A stretch of 52,566 nt of DNA from an uncultured Clostridia bacterium (GCA_944393575.1 CALYAP010000050.1:1-52566), one strand, 5' to 3'. Positions 36,794 to 45,913 are shown, numbered from the stretch's first letter. Made by a program: numbers and translations. The notes: a model not told the origin generated them from the sequence alone.

Positions 36794-36839
36794 AAAAATA
36801 AGGGGTGGCAACCAAGTATGGTTACCACCCCTTATTTTT
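36794..36839. terminator. Bidirectional terminator between thiI and clpC
   Basis: AAATAAGGGGTGG pairs with CCACCCCTTATTT, and the stem extends inward as AACCA/TGGTT around a short loop. There is an A-run before it and a T-run after it, so it works both ways for the convergent genes. Confidence 0.9.
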
Positions 36840-36859
36840 ATATTGTGTTGCTTAGATGA

Positions 36860-39541
36860 TTATTTGCTAATCTCTTCCGTTGTTATTGCTTCTGCTTTAG
36901 GTGCTTTTTTAAATTTTATTTCTCCATCTTCCATATAAACATCAATGGTATCACCATCAGTATACTCACCCTTTAAGATGGATTCAGAAATAGGATCCTC
37001 TAACATATTGAGGATAGCACGTCTCAACGGACGAGCACCATAGACACTATCAAAGCCTTTTTCTGCCAGATGAGCATAAACTTCATCCGTAAGATTCATG
37101 CTAAGATTTTGCAGTGCCAAGCGTTTTTGCAGTTCATTGACCATTAATTTAGCAATGCTGCAAATCTCATCTTGATTGAGGGGTCTGAAAACGATAATAT
37201 CATCAATTCTATTGAGGAATTCTGGACGGAAAACTTTTTTCAACTCAGAAAGCATTTTATCTTTCATCGTGTTATAATCGTTTTCTTCTTTATCATCATT
37301 GACGCTGCCGAAGCCCATAGCCTTAGCACGGTTAATGGTATTAGCACCAACATTAGAAGTCATGATGATGATGGTATTACGGAAGTCAACCGTATGGCCA
37401 GTGCTATCAGTCAAACGTCCATCTTCCAAAACCTGGAGCAGCAGATTGAAGACATCTGGATGCGCCTTTTCGATCTCATCAAGCAGTACTACAGAGTATG
37501 GTCTGCGACGTACTGCCTCGGTTAACTGACCACCTTCTTCATAGCCAACATATCCGGGAGGAGCACCAACGAGACGGGATACGGAGAATTTTTCCATATA
37601 CTCGCTCATATCAATCCGAACCATTGCCTCATCGCTGCCAAACATAATATTAGCTAGTGCACGAGCGAGCTCTGTTTTACCGACACCTGTTGGTCCCAAG
37701 AAAATGAAACTACCTATAGGTCGTTTAGCATCTTTCAGGCCTGCTCTTGCTCTACGGACAGCTTTGGCAATACTTACCACTGCCTCGTCCTGGCCGATAA
37801 CCCTTTCATGCAGCAATTCTTCCAGGTGGAGCAATTTATCGCTTTCTTCTTCATTGAGGCGTGATACTGGAATACCAGTCCAATTAGAAAGAACTTCAGC
37901 GATTTGTTCAGCATCTACTACTTGAGTTTGGGTAGTTGTCTCTTTCTGCCACCCTTTACGGTCAGATTCTATTTTGTCTACCAAATCTTTCTCTTCATCA
38001 CGCAGTTGGGCTGCTTTCTCAAATTCCTGGGCATTGATAGCGGCATCTTTTTCCTTACGTACTGCTTCCAATTTAGTTTCCAGGTCTTTAATATCTTTTG
38101 GTGCGGTATAAGCCTGCAGGCGGATTTTGCTGGCTGCCTCATCCATCAGGTCGATCGCCTTATCTGGCAAGAATCTATCTGGCAGATAGCGGGCGGATAG
38201 TCTTACTGCAGCTTCCAGCGCTGCATCGGTGATCCTTACCCGGTGATGAGCCTCATATTTATCGCGCAATCCGTGCAGGATCTGCAAGGCATCCTCTTCT
38301 GAAGGTTCATCAACCATTACTGGCTGGAATCTTCTTTCCAGAGCAGTGTCCTTTTCGATATATTTACGATATTCATTAATAGTGGTTGCACCGACACATT
38401 GCAGCTCACCTCTAGAGAGGGCTGGTTTGAGGATATTGGCACCATCGATACTACCCTCTGCAGCACCGGAGCCGACTAAGGTATGCAGCTCATCGATGAA
38501 GAGGATGATATTCTTGTTCTCGCGGATCTCATCCACCATTTTTTTCATTCTTTCCTCAAATTCGCCACGATATTTACTGCCGGCAACCATGGACCCCATA
38601 TCCAAAGTGACTACACGTTTATTAGAAAGGGTTTCTGGAACACGCCCATCGACGATCATTTGAGCTAAACCTTCGACAATAGCGGTTTTACCAACACCTG
38701 GTTCGCCGATCAATACCGGGTTGTTTTTAGTTCTACGGGAGAGAATCTGGATGACGCGCTCGATTTCTTTGTCTCTGCCGATAACAGGATCCAGTTGCTC
38801 TTTGCGGGCCATTTCGGTTAAATCTCTGCCAAATTTATCGAGGGTAGGGGTTTTGCTCTTTCTTTTACCATCTGGGACATCATTATCTCCATAAGGGGTT
38901 CCCTCGTTGTCATAATTGTATTCATCGGAGGAATTATCCCCGCGTCCAGACTGGAGCATGGAGTAAACCATTTGACGGATTCTGCGAACATCAGCATCAG
39001 CCATATCCAGTAGCCAATGGGAGGCCATGCCTTCATCTTCAGCAGCCAATCCTAACAGCAGATGCTCAGTATCAACAAAATTAACTCCAGAACGGACGGC
39101 TTCTTCTACTGCTAGCTGCAAAGCTCTTTTAGCCCGTGGGGATAGACCGCGGAAACTATTACCATAATTGGCTTCATCATCAATATTTTCTGCTAAGACG
39201 TCTGCATTAAGATGCAATTCATCTAGTACTTTAGCTGCTATACCATCTTCTACTTCAAACAGCCCAAGCAGCATATGCTCGGTATTAATATAGGCACTAT
39301 GTCTATCCTTAGCTTCCTGCTCTGCGATAGCCAAAGCTTTTTGAGCCCTTTCGGTGAGCCGTCTGCTAACGCGATTCATTTGCTCAGCTGGGATAAAATT
39401 GGCTCCCATACCACCAAACAGATTGAGCGCACCAGTTTCGGCGGCACATTTTTCACATAGATAATTTGTTTCTCTAATTCCATTATTTACTTTAGTAACT
39501 CTTACTGTTGCTGTTCTTTGTTGGCATCTTTGACACAACAT
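36860..39541 (-). CDS. clpC: ClpC-type AAA+ unfoldase with N-terminal McsA-like zinc finger
   Basis: From the ATG at 39541, with AAAGGTGG upstream, the protein has 893 residues. Residues 1-40 form a finger, MLCQRCQQR to YLCEKCAAE (Cys3, 6, 29, 32), like the start of McsA. Clp-N repeats follow (about 60-210). D1 has GEPGVGKT and the pore loop [11 protein letters not shown]. The middle domain has a UVR-like [16 protein letters not shown]2 has GPTGVGKT and [11 protein letters not shown], with an MGFGS loop for ClpP binding. It unfolds proteins for ClpP degradation. The promoter is upstream of ctsR. No mcsA or mcsB gene is present. Confidence 0.95.
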   Translation of the reverse strand: MLCQRCQQRTATVRVTKVNNGIRETNYLCEKCAAETGALNLFGGMGANFIPAEQMNRVSRRLTERAQKALAIAEQEAKDRHSAYINTEHMLLGLFEVEDGIAAKVLDELHLNADVLAENIDDEANYGNSFRGLSPRAKRALQLAVEEAVRSGVNFVDTEHLLLGLAAEDEGMASHWLLDMADADVRRIRQMVYSMLQSGRGDNSSDEYNYDNEGTPYGDNDVPDGKRKSKTPTLDKFGRDLTEMARKEQLDPVIGRDKEIERVIQILSRRTKNNPVLIGEPGVGKTAIVEGLAQMIVDGRVPETLSNKRVVTLDMGSMVAGSKYRGEFEERMKKMVDEIRENKNIILFIDELHTLVGSGAAEGSIDGANILKPALSRGELQCVGATTINEYRKYIEKDTALERRFQPVMVDEPSEEDALQILHGLRDKYEAHHRVRITDAALEAAVRLSARYLPDRFLPDKAIDLMDEAASKIRLQAYTAPKDIKDLETKLEAVRKEKDAAINAQEFEKAAQLRDEEKDLVDKIESDRKGWQKETTTQTQVVDAEQIAEVLSNWTGIPVSRLNEEESDKLLHLEELLHERVIGQDEAVVSIAKAVRRARAGLKDAKRPIGSFIFLGPTGVGKTELARALANIMFGSDEAMVRIDMSEYMEKFSVSRLVGAPPGYVGYEEGGQLTEAVRRRPYSVVLLDEIEKAHPDVFNLLLQVLEDGRLTDSTGHTVDFRNTIIIMTSNVGANTINRAKAMGFGSVNDDKEENDYNTMKDKMLSELKKVFRPEFLNRIDDIIVFRPLNQDEICSIAKLMVNELQKRLALQNLSMNLTDEVYAHLAEKGFDSVYGARPLRRAILNMLEDPISESILKGEYTDGDTIDVYMEDGEIKFKKAPKAEAITTEEISK

Positions 39542-39605
39542 ATAAAACACCACCTTTCAAAAATAGGGGGAAAGTCATCTTTAGCTAAAATATTTGTTAA
39601 ACTAG

Positions 39606-40073
39606 CTATACGAAATCATCTCTTAATAGTAATAATAATACTGCGTTTAGCATATCACCTCTCAAAGCATCAGCTTTTTCGTCAGAGCCTAAAAGCTTAT
39701 CATTAATCATAGATTTGATGATCATTCCTTCTCTGCTAGTAAGGAAATCTTCTTCTAGAAGGCGGTCTACTAACTTTTCTCCTACCTGACGGCTGACTTT
39801 TCTTTGGCCTGCAGTTTCTAACATGGCTGTAAGATTAGTCTCGTTATCCATTGAAAGTTTAATGATGCGGACAAAACCACCGCCACCTCTGCGGCTTTCT
39901 ACCATATATCCCTGATTAGGTGAAAAACGGGTAGAGAGAACATAGTTGATTTGCGAAGGAACACACATAAAAATTTCCGCTAAATCACTACGCTTTATTT
40001 CTAGAATACCGTCCTTACTATTTGATAACAATTTTTTAAGATATTCTTCAATTTGATTGGAAAGCGTACTCAT
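39606..40073 (-). CDS. ctsR: Transcriptional repressor CtsR
   Basis: The 155-residue repressor starts MSTLSNQIEEYLKKLL at ATG 40073, with GAGG about 10 nt upstream. The winged helix-turn-helix and its glycine-rich wing are seen in LAEIFMCVPSQINYVLSTRF and GYMVESRRGGGGFVRIIKL, where RGGGG contacts DNA. The C-terminal dimerisation half follows (about 75-155). CtsR represses clp genes until heat or protein stress. In Bacillus, McsB and ClpC control it, but mcsB is not in this locus. It is the first gene of the ctsR-clpC unit. Confidence 0.96.
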   Translation of the reverse strand: MSTLSNQIEEYLKKLLSNSKDGILEIKRSDLAEIFMCVPSQINYVLSTRFSPNQGYMVESRRGGGGFVRIIKLSMDNETNLTAMLETAGQRKVSRQVGEKLVDRLLEEDFLTSREGMIIKSMINDKLLGSDEKADALRGDMLNAVLLLLLRDDFV

Positions 40074-40118
40074 CAAACTCAGCCTCTGTTATCTATGAAA
40101 GTTAATTTAGAAAATGAC

Positions 40119-40135
40119 TCTGACCTTCTCTGACT
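40119..40135 (-). promoter_or_regulatory. CtsR operator 1
   Basis: On the minus strand the site reads AGTCAGAGAAGGTCAGA, which matches the CtsR consensus RGTCAAANANRGTCAAA at 15 of 17 positions. It lies just downstream of the -10 of the ctsR promoter, near the predicted transcription start. Confidence 0.75.
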
Positions 40136-40138
40136 TTA

Positions 40139-40166
40139 ATTATAGCAGAAGGTCAAAGAATGTCAA
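40139..40166 (-). promoter_or_regulatory. Promoter of ctsR-clpC
   Basis: On the minus strand, TTGACA (40161-40166) and TATAAT (40139-40144) are both perfect, with a 16-nt spacer. CtsR boxes lie on both sides, which fits repression by blocking RNA polymerase. Confidence 0.8.
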
Positions 40167-40167
40167 G
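40151..40167 (+). promoter_or_regulatory. CtsR operator 2
   Basis: GGTCAAAGAATGTCAAG matches the CtsR consensus at 15 of 17 positions. It overlaps the -35 element and spacer of the ctsR promoter and lies in opposite orientation to operator 1. Confidence 0.75.
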
Positions 40168-40237
40168 GTTTTTTAAAAAATTTTTTAAATTTTTTTGTTA
40201 ATATAAGTTTTAACTAAAAAGCCTGGTTAAATGTGGC

Positions 40238-40265
40238 TTGAAAAGAAAATAATATGGGGTATAAT
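40238..40265 (+). promoter_or_regulatory. Promoter of the Mrp-type ATPase gene
   Basis: TTGAAA (40238-40243), a 16-nt spacer and TATAAT (40260-40265), about 70 nt before the start codon. Confidence 0.65.
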
Positions 40266-40336
40266 GATAATAGTTGCTAAAATTGATCGGAGATAGCTTT
40301 TTTATAAGTGCCTCTGAATGTAAAGGAGTAAGAGAA

Positions 40337-41167
40337 ATGGCCGAGAACTGTAATCATAATTGTAGCGAATGTCATCAAACCTGTACCGATAGGGCACAGG
40401 CTTTAGCATCTATGAAAGTGGCACCTAAAGAAGGCAGCCATATTAAGCATGTTATAGGTATTGTCAGTGGTAAAGGTGGGGTTGGCAAATCCCTTGTCAC
40501 TTCATTGCTGGCTTGTGCCATGAATAAAAAAGGGTATAAGACAGCTATCCTGGATGCTGATATCACTGGTCCGTCGATCCCTCAGGCCTTTGGTATCAAA
40601 GAAAAAGCTAAATCGGATGAATTAGGTATTTGGCCTGTTACTACTGATCAGGGCATTAAAGTAATGTCTATTAACCTTTTATTGGATAATATTACTGACG
40701 CTGTTATCTGGCGTGGCCCGATGATTGCTGGTGCTGTACGCCAGTTTTGGACTGATGTTAATTGGGGCGATATTGACTATATGTTCGTTGATATGCCTCC
40801 TGGTACTGGCGATGTCCCTCTGACAGTCTATCAATCACTACCTCTGGATGGGATTATCCTTGTCACCTCGCCACAGCAGTTAGTAGCAATGATTGTGGAA
40901 AAGGCAGCCAATATGTCTACCGAGATGTTAGTGCCGATTTTGGCCATGGTGGAAAATATGAGCTATTTTGTTTGCCCTGATTGTAACAAAAAATATCATA
41001 TCTTTGGTGATAGTAATATGAAACAGATTGCTGATCAATATGGAATTAGCTATACTGCTGAACTGCCTATTAATCCTGAGTTGGCTACCGCTTGTGATGA
41101 AGGAGCTATAGAAACAATTGATGCCCCTTGGTTGGAGAAGATAGTGGATATGCTAGAAAAAGAATAA
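40337..41167 (+). CDS. Mrp/NBP35-type Fe-S carrier P-loop ATPase
   Basis: From ATG 40337, preceded by AAAGGAG, the protein has 276 residues. A short N-terminal cysteine cluster (Cys5, 9, 12, 16 in ENCNHNCSECHQTC) resembles the Fe-S site of NBP35-like proteins. The deviant Walker A is SGKGGVGKSLVTSLLA. DADITGPSIPQAFG, the segment MPPGTGDVPLTV and the C-terminal pair CPDCNKKYH complete the Mrp pattern. These ATPases bind and transfer Fe-S clusters to target enzymes. The gene is single and ends at a strong terminator. Confidence 0.9.
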   Translation: MAENCNHNCSECHQTCTDRAQALASMKVAPKEGSHIKHVIGIVSGKGGVGKSLVTSLLACAMNKKGYKTAILDADITGPSIPQAFGIKEKAKSDELGIWPVTTDQGIKVMSINLLLDNITDAVIWRGPMIAGAVRQFWTDVNWGDIDYMFVDMPPGTGDVPLTVYQSLPLDGIILVTSPQQLVAMIVEKAANMSTEMLVPILAMVENMSYFVCPDCNKKYHIFGDSNMKQIADQYGISYTAELPINPELATACDEGAIETIDAPWLEKIVDMLEKE

Positions 41168-41190
41168 CCGTTGACCTGTTTAAAAAAGAG

Positions 41191-41230
41191 AAGAGCAGCA
41201 CTATGAGTTCATCATAATGCTGCTCTTTTA
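41191..41230 (+). terminator. Terminator after the Mrp-type gene
   Basis: The long stem AAGAGCAGCA / TGCTGCTCTT is extended inward by TATGA/TCATA around GTTCA, and is followed by TTATTTT. Confidence 0.85.
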
Positions 41231-41371
41231 TTTTGCTAAAGAATGGTAGTTAACTATGCAGGTTTCTACTATAGTTAAGGAGAATAGTTATTAATAACTA
41301 ATTGCTTTTGCCGATACAGTTATTGATGAATGTGATATTTTCCGGAACTTTATGGGTGCAGAAATATGAAT

Positions 41372-41381
41372 GTGTTATAAT
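41372..41381 (+). promoter_or_regulatory. Possible extended -10 promoter of the BMP lipoprotein gene
   Basis: GTGTTATAAT contains TGT before a perfect TATAAT (41376-41381), an extended -10. No good -35 is visible 16-18 nt upstream. It lies 66 nt before the start codon at 41447. Confidence 0.4.
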
Positions 41382-41446
41382 TCAACTTATTATGGTGAAA
41401 GCAATTTTATCGGGCACATTGTTTTACAAGATGTTAGGAGGAGAAA

Positions 41447-42571
41447 ATGATGAAAAAGTTTATCCTTGCTTTATTTGCTTTAGCTAGTATGATTTTTATG
41501 GTTGCCTGTGCAGCAGACCAGCAGGACTCCGCTCCTCCTGAGGATACAACTAATGAATCTCAGCAGCCAGTTGAACAATCTACATATGAATTAGCTTTGA
41601 TTACTGATTCTGGTACTATTGATGATAACGCATACAATCAAAAGGCCTGGGAGGGTATGAAAAAATATGCTGATGAAAATGAAATAAGCTATACATATTA
41701 TCAACCTATAGAAGCTTCTGATACGGCTTATCTTAATTCAATCGCTGAGGCTGTGAACAATGGAGCTAAATTGATAGTTTGTCCTGGATATCTTTTTGAC
41801 TCTGCCGTTTATACAGCTCAGTATCAGTATCCTGATACGATGTTCATCATTCTTGATGGCGAGCCCCATACCGCCGATTATAAAACATATACTATTGAAG
41901 ATAATGTGTATTCCATCTATTTCGCAGAACAAGAGGCTGGTTTTCTGGCCGGGTATGCTGCAGTGAAGAATGGTTTCACTAAACTTGGTTTTATTGGCGG
42001 TATGGCATTGCCCGCTATGACTCGTTTTGGTTATGGTTATGTTTATGGTGCTGAATATGCTGCTCAGGAAATGGGAATTACGGGAATAGAAATATCTTAT
42101 CATTATACTGGTGGAGCAATGGCTACTTCTGATATCCAGACCTTAGCCAGTTTATGGTATAATGCAGGTACAGAGATAATCTTCTGCTGTGATCCTATTG
42201 CTAGTGAAGGAGTTTTCGCAGCGGCGGAACCGCTAGGCGCCTATGTTATTGGCGTTGATATTGATCAGAGTAGCGAGTCTAATACCGTAGTGATATCTGC
42301 TGTAAAAAATCTTACTGCTGCTACTTATAGTGCTATTGAAGCATATTACAATGATGAATTCCCTGCAGGAGAAATTGTCCGGCTGCAAGTAGCGAATGAT
42401 GGAGTGGCGTTAACTATGGAGAGTTCAAAGTTAAATTCATTTACACAAGAGGATTATAATTCTATTTATAATCGATTAGCTTCTGGCGAGATTACTGTAC
42501 CTGTTGATACTGATTATGCGTCAGCAGCCGAGATGAGTAACAGTGCAGTTACTGTAACAGTTGTTCAATAA
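41447..42571 (+). CDS. BMP family substrate-binding lipoprotein
   Basis: The 374-residue protein has a lipoprotein signal, MMKKF with a hydrophobic run and a lipobox MVAC (Cys21), then a Q/E/P-rich linker. The body is of the Bmp/PnrA family of type I periplasmic binding folds: ALITDSGTIDDNAYNQKAWE, IVCPGYLFDSAVYTAQYQYP, EQEAGFLAGYAAVKNGF with GFIGGMALPA, and IIFCCDPIASEGVFAAA. Such proteins bind nucleosides or similar ligands for ABC importers. No permease or ATPase gene is adjacent, so it works with a distant transporter or acts as a sensor. GGAGG precedes ATG 41447. A second ATG at 41450 is possible. Confidence 0.88.
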   Translation: MMKKFILALFALASMIFMVACAADQQDSAPPEDTTNESQQPVEQSTYELALITDSGTIDDNAYNQKAWEGMKKYADENEISYTYYQPIEASDTAYLNSIAEAVNNGAKLIVCPGYLFDSAVYTAQYQYPDTMFIILDGEPHTADYKTYTIEDNVYSIYFAEQEAGFLAGYAAVKNGFTKLGFIGGMALPAMTRFGYGYVYGAEYAAQEMGITGIEISYHYTGGAMATSDIQTLASLWYNAGTEIIFCCDPIASEGVFAAAEPLGAYVIGVDIDQSSESNTVVISAVKNLTAATYSAIEAYYNDEFPAGEIVRLQVANDGVALTMESSKLNSFTQEDYNSIYNRLASGEITVPVDTDYASAAEMSNSAVTVTVVQ

Positions 42572-43053
42572 CAAGATTATTGAAAAATCTTTGTTGTTTA
42601 AATAATAGCCATAACTAAGAACGGCTTTAAGATAATTGCTATTTTGTTAAGTAAAAGAGTGGTAAGAGTTCTCTTGCTACTCTTTTTAATTTAACGGAAA
42701 CTTAATTTTAACTTTAGATATTCGATTATAAGTTGATGTTACAATAAAAATTAATAATAGTGTCTCTTGTTATAAAATAGTATATTATAGGTTATAAATT
42801 AGAAATCACATTTTTTCTCTATTTGTGTGGTAAGTACTGGAGAGCTCGTGCATAACCTTTAAGAGAAGTGCTGTTTTAAATAGTAGTGAAAATTACTGAT
42901 GGTATATTATTTTTAATACAGGAACTAAGTGCCCCTTTGTGGAAAATCCCAAGAAACACCTATATATGTACATTGAATACATACCAATATAAAAATAAGA
43001 AAGCGCATGAAGTAATAAAGCCACCTGGAAGCCAGTAAAAGGAGTTTTGTGTG
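42572..43053. other. 482-nt intergenic region
   Basis: It contains the terminator at 42653-42688 and then about 360 nt of AT-rich sequence without a convincing gene. I see no riboswitch core that I recognise and no strong promoter pair. Only the ribosome binding site of the DedA gene (AAAGGAG, 43038-43044) is clear. Confidence 0.6.
42653..42688 (+). terminator. Terminator after the BMP lipoprotein gene
   Basis: AAAGAGTGGTAAG pairs with CTTGCTACTCTTT, including two G-T pairs, then TTTAATTT. Confidence 0.75.
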
Positions 43054-43713
43054 ATGCAGGAATGGATGCTTGCATTTGTCGATAATTTTGGATATTTAGC
43101 TATTTTTCTAATGATTTTTATTGAGAGCATCTTTCCGCCGATCCCTTCAGAAGTGATCCTTTTATTTGGAGGGGCGCTGACGATTACTACTGCAATGAAT
43201 ATCCCGGGGACAATTATTGCGGCAACCATCGGTTCGCTATTGGGTGCGATTATCTTATATGCCATAGGAAGGGCATTGCAGGCAGAAAGAATTAAAAGGT
43301 TGCTCAAGGGAAAACTAGGGAAAATTACGCATTTGCGTCCAGAACATGTACAAAAAGCAGAACAGTGGTTTGCCCGTTATCAGGATAAAGCAGTATTGAT
43401 TTGCCGTTGCATTCCCTTAGTCAGAAGTTTGATCTCGATTCCGGCGGGTTTTGCTAAAATGCCTTTGCCACGATTTTTACTTTTGACTGCGCTGGGCAGT
43501 GCTGTATGGAATGCTGTACTGGTTTGTGTTGGTTCGAAACTTGGAGCTGCTTGGGAAAGTGCCTTGCCATACTTGCAACGCTATACTGATGTTGTGCTAA
43601 TAATCTTAATCATTTTGCTGTTGGCAGGTATTATTTATTATTTATATCGCAGACATAAAAATACAGATAGGAATAAAAACAATAAAGGCAAGTGGATAAA
43701 AACTAAAAGGTAA
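43054..43713 (+). CDS. DedA family membrane protein
   Basis: The protein has 219 residues from ATG 43054, with AAAGGAG 9 nt upstream. A GTG three bases earlier is an alternative. It has several hydrophobic helices and the DedA (SNARE-associated/VTT) signature: FIESIFPPIPSEVILLFGGA, GALLGAIILYAIGRALQ-like segments, ADKAVLICRCIPLVRSLISI with the family F/C-R-x-x-P-x-x-R core, and PAGFAKMPLPRFLL. A basic tail ends it. DedA proteins act in membrane lipid (undecaprenyl phosphate or phospholipid) transport across the bilayer. It is a single gene with a terminator after it. Confidence 0.93.
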   Translation: MQEWMLAFVDNFGYLAIFLMIFIESIFPPIPSEVILLFGGALTITTAMNIPGTIIAATIGSLLGAIILYAIGRALQAERIKRLLKGKLGKITHLRPEHVQKAEQWFARYQDKAVLICRCIPLVRSLISIPAGFAKMPLPRFLLLTALGSAVWNAVLVCVGSKLGAAWESALPYLQRYTDVVLIILIILLLAGIIYYLYRRHKNTDRNKNNKGKWIKTKR

Positions 43714-43769
43714 TCAATTATCTTTAGTTTATCGTAGTTTTTAGCATGGAAAATCATATAAAAATACTC

Positions 43770-43800
43770 AAGGCCTTGTGTTTCATCACAAGGCCTTTGC
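43770..43800. terminator. Bidirectional terminator between the DedA and TraB genes
   Basis: The perfect 11-bp stem AAGGCCTTGTG / CACAAGGCCTT has a 6-nt loop. Only TTGC follows the plus-strand side, so termination strength is uncertain. Confidence 0.6.
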
Positions 43801-43845
43801 TTATTGTAGGTGTTATATTATATGAGTAAAGCTTGTTTTCTTAAT

Positions 43846-45009
43846 TTAAACAAGGTTACCGATAATATTGGCGCCAGCTACGAAAGTACCAATAGCGCTG
43901 CCAAGGTTAGACATTACTACCACTAATAATGCCTTTAATAATTTATTTCTAAAGAAGCCCTTAAAACTTAGAATATCCGTCTGAAGGTTTTGCGCATCTT
44001 GAACGGTTGGCTTTTGAATACTGGCTTGGACTAGTCCAGCAAACCAGCCACACGCCAGAAGGGGATTGGCAGAGGTAATCGGGGCTAGAACAAAGGATGT
44101 TAGGATACTCAGAGGATGTCCCAAAACCAAGAGGGTAAATAGGGCCGATAAGCCACTGTTCCATAGTACCCAAACTGAAAGTTGTTGCAAGCCAGTCTCA
44201 ATGTTTATGCAGAAAGCATAAATCAATAGTCCGATAATAATCAATGAGATAGCCCAACCAATAATCTTGGCTGAGGATTTTTTGGGTGGAACAGTTGAGA
44301 TGGCATCTAAATCTATATCCTGATATATTTGCTGACTTACGCCAGGAACATGCGCTGCCCCAAGAATAGCAACCACCTTATCTCCGGGAGCATTTTTGAT
44401 TTTTTCTGCTAAGTATTGATCGCGTTCTGTGATTAAAACATCGCCGATCGTGGGGAATTTTTTATGGATATCAGCAAGCATAGATTCTAAAAGATCTCCT
44501 TCAAAGATCTCCTGAAGATTATCTTCGTCAATGCTATCGTCTTCATCAAAAGTAAAAATTAGGCTGAAAATCAGCTTGCATTTGCCCATAAAGTTTAATT
44601 GCCGCCAAATCCGCATAAATGTTGTTTGAATATCACGGTCTGCCAGGACTAAAGTAGCACCAGTTTCCTCAGCGCTATGTATTCCTTGCAGCATTTCTCC
44701 ACCAACATTTACCCCTAGCTTTGAAGCGATTTTTTTTTGATATGAACTCAAAAGAAGATTAGCTAGCAAAAAGCCAACCCGCTTACTTTTAATTACCTTA
44801 ATAATATCGGTGTTTTCCCAGGCTTTAGGATTTTGAATATTTTCGAATCTTTTCTCATCTAATTCAATGCAGATACTGTCTGGTTGTTCTTCGTCAATAA
44901 CTCTTTTTACTAGATCTACACTTTCCTGAGAAACATGAGCTGTAGCAATGAGAATAATTTCTTTGCCGTTATAATTTAATCTTGTTACATCATTGACCAT
45001 TTGGGGCAT
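43846..45009 (-). CDS. TraB/PrgY family membrane protein
   Basis: The 387-residue protein starts MPQMVNDVTRLNYNGKEIIL. The N-terminal TIKI/TraB domain (about 1-240) has LIATAHVSQESVDLVKRVID with the GxH-like His, ICIELDEKRF with paired acidic residues, and VVAILGAAHVPGVSQQI with the second His. The C-terminal part has about four membrane segments, such as GWAISLIIIGLLIYAF. Relatives include pheromone-shutdown protein PrgY/TraB and TIKI metalloproteases, so a membrane-linked metal-dependent hydrolase is likely. The biological substrate is unknown. It has its own promoter (45068-45096). Confidence 0.85.
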   Translation of the reverse strand: MPQMVNDVTRLNYNGKEIILIATAHVSQESVDLVKRVIDEEQPDSICIELDEKRFENIQNPKAWENTDIIKVIKSKRVGFLLANLLLSSYQKKIASKLGVNVGGEMLQGIHSAEETGATLVLADRDIQTTFMRIWRQLNFMGKCKLIFSLIFTFDEDDSIDEDNLQEIFEGDLLESMLADIHKKFPTIGDVLITERDQYLAEKIKNAPGDKVVAILGAAHVPGVSQQIYQDIDLDAISTVPPKKSSAKIIGWAISLIIIGLLIYAFCINIETGLQQLSVWVLWNSGLSALFTLLVLGHPLSILTSFVLAPITSANPLLACGWFAGLVQASIQKPTVQDAQNLQTDILSFKGFFRNKLLKALLVVVMSNLGSAIGTFVAGANIIGNLV

Positions 45010-45067
45010 CCTTCCTTATATCAACAATGATCTAGCAGATCAGCAAAAATCAGATCTTAACCTTTTC

Positions 45068-45096
45068 ACTATACTGCCTGCTAGTTATCTTGTCAA
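45068..45096 (-). promoter_or_regulatory. Promoter of the TraB-family gene
   Basis: On the minus strand, TTGACA (45091-45096), a 17-nt spacer and TATAGT (45068-45073), about 60 nt before the start codon. Confidence 0.7.
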
Positions 45097-45148
45097 GTTT
45101 GATATACTTCACTGATATCGGTTAAAAACAAAACTTGACTAATTTAAA

Positions 45149-45763
45149 TCAATCATTGGTAAAGAAACGCGTTCCTTCGGTAATGATCTTTTCCGCACTA
45201 GCCGCTAGGGTCGAGAAGGGGATTTGATCATTATGTAGCCAATATTTCAGCAGTCCAAGAAAGCCATTGGCAATAAAAATGAAAAATATATCTACTTGTT
45301 CGCTTGTGGCATCAGGATATAGCTCCATATATTCGCGAACACTTTTTTCGCGGCTAATCTCGATAACTTTAGAGATAAAATTAGGGTCACCATATTCGCC
45401 CAACAAAATTGAGCATAGTTCCTTATTTTTTTCAAAAAATACTACTAATGAAGAAATAAAGGCGTTGGGGACTGATGCTGAGATATCATGGCTCAGCACT
45501 GTATTTTCTTGCAATAGTTTTTCTAAATAAATCAAGATTTCATTTTCTATTTGTTCGAGGAGATCATAAATATCATGATAATGCAAATAAAAGGTGCCTC
45601 TGTTGATTTCCGCTCGTTCACATAATTCTTTAACAGTAATATTCTGAATAGGTTTTTCTTTTAATAGGCCTGTCATCGCGTTCATGATCATCATTTTGGT
45701 CAGGCGTGTCCGGTGGTCCTCTTTTTTTACTAATTTTTGAGTAGCCGCTGGCTTATTGGGCAT
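45149..45763 (-). CDS. TetR/AcrR family transcriptional regulator
   Basis: From ATG 45763, chosen for GGAG just upstream, the protein has 204 residues. Upstream in-frame codons are unlikely to be used. The helix-turn-helix is typical: RTRLTKMMIMNAMTGLLKEK, ITVKELCERAEINRGTFYLH and YHDIYDLLEQIENEI. The C-terminal ligand-binding helical domain follows. It is divergent from the epimerase/reductase gene, and two inverted repeats of the same half-site lie in the gap between them. It probably represses itself and that gene in response to an unknown ligand. Confidence 0.88.
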   Translation of the reverse strand: MPNKPAATQKLVKKEDHRTRLTKMMIMNAMTGLLKEKPIQNITVKELCERAEINRGTFYLHYHDIYDLLEQIENEILIYLEKLLQENTVLSHDISASVPNAFISSLVVFFEKNKELCSILLGEYGDPNFISKVIEISREKSVREYMELYPDATSEQVDIFFIFIANGFLGLLKYWLHNDQIPFSTLAASAEKIITEGTRFFTND

Positions 45764-45827
45764 ATTATCACTCCAATCACTTATTAAGCAATACATTCCT
45801 TGGCAATTTTGCTGGAAATGAATGCTT

Positions 45828-45849
45828 ATCAACAGAGATAAGTGTTGAT
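45828..45849. repeat. Inverted repeat 1 (ATCAAC-N10-GTTGAT), operator candidate
   Basis: Perfect 6-bp half-sites, ATCAAC and GTTGAT, 10 nt apart. It lies in the TetR-epimerase intergenic region upstream of the TetR start. The same half-sites recur at 45930-45946. Confidence 0.5.
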
Positions 45850-45883
45850 GTCTACCAACTCGCAGCAGCCAAGATGTTGTTTA

Positions 45884-45913
45884 TTGATTTTTTCTATATA
45901 TGGTGATTATAAT
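45884..45913 (+). promoter_or_regulatory. Promoter of the epimerase/reductase gene
   Basis: TTGATT (45884-45889), an 18-nt spacer and TATAAT (45908-45913). Inverted repeat 2 lies just downstream, where a bound repressor would block transcription. Confidence 0.55.

Noticed and set aside
41231-41446. Purine riboswitch before the BMP lipoprotein gene
   Set aside because: The conserved purine-aptamer loops are not present in the leader.
42890-43050. Resemblance to a GEMM (cyclic-di-GMP) riboswitch in AAAGCCACCTGG upstream of the DedA gene
   Set aside because: Only a few bases match. The upstream half of the GEMM core is absent.
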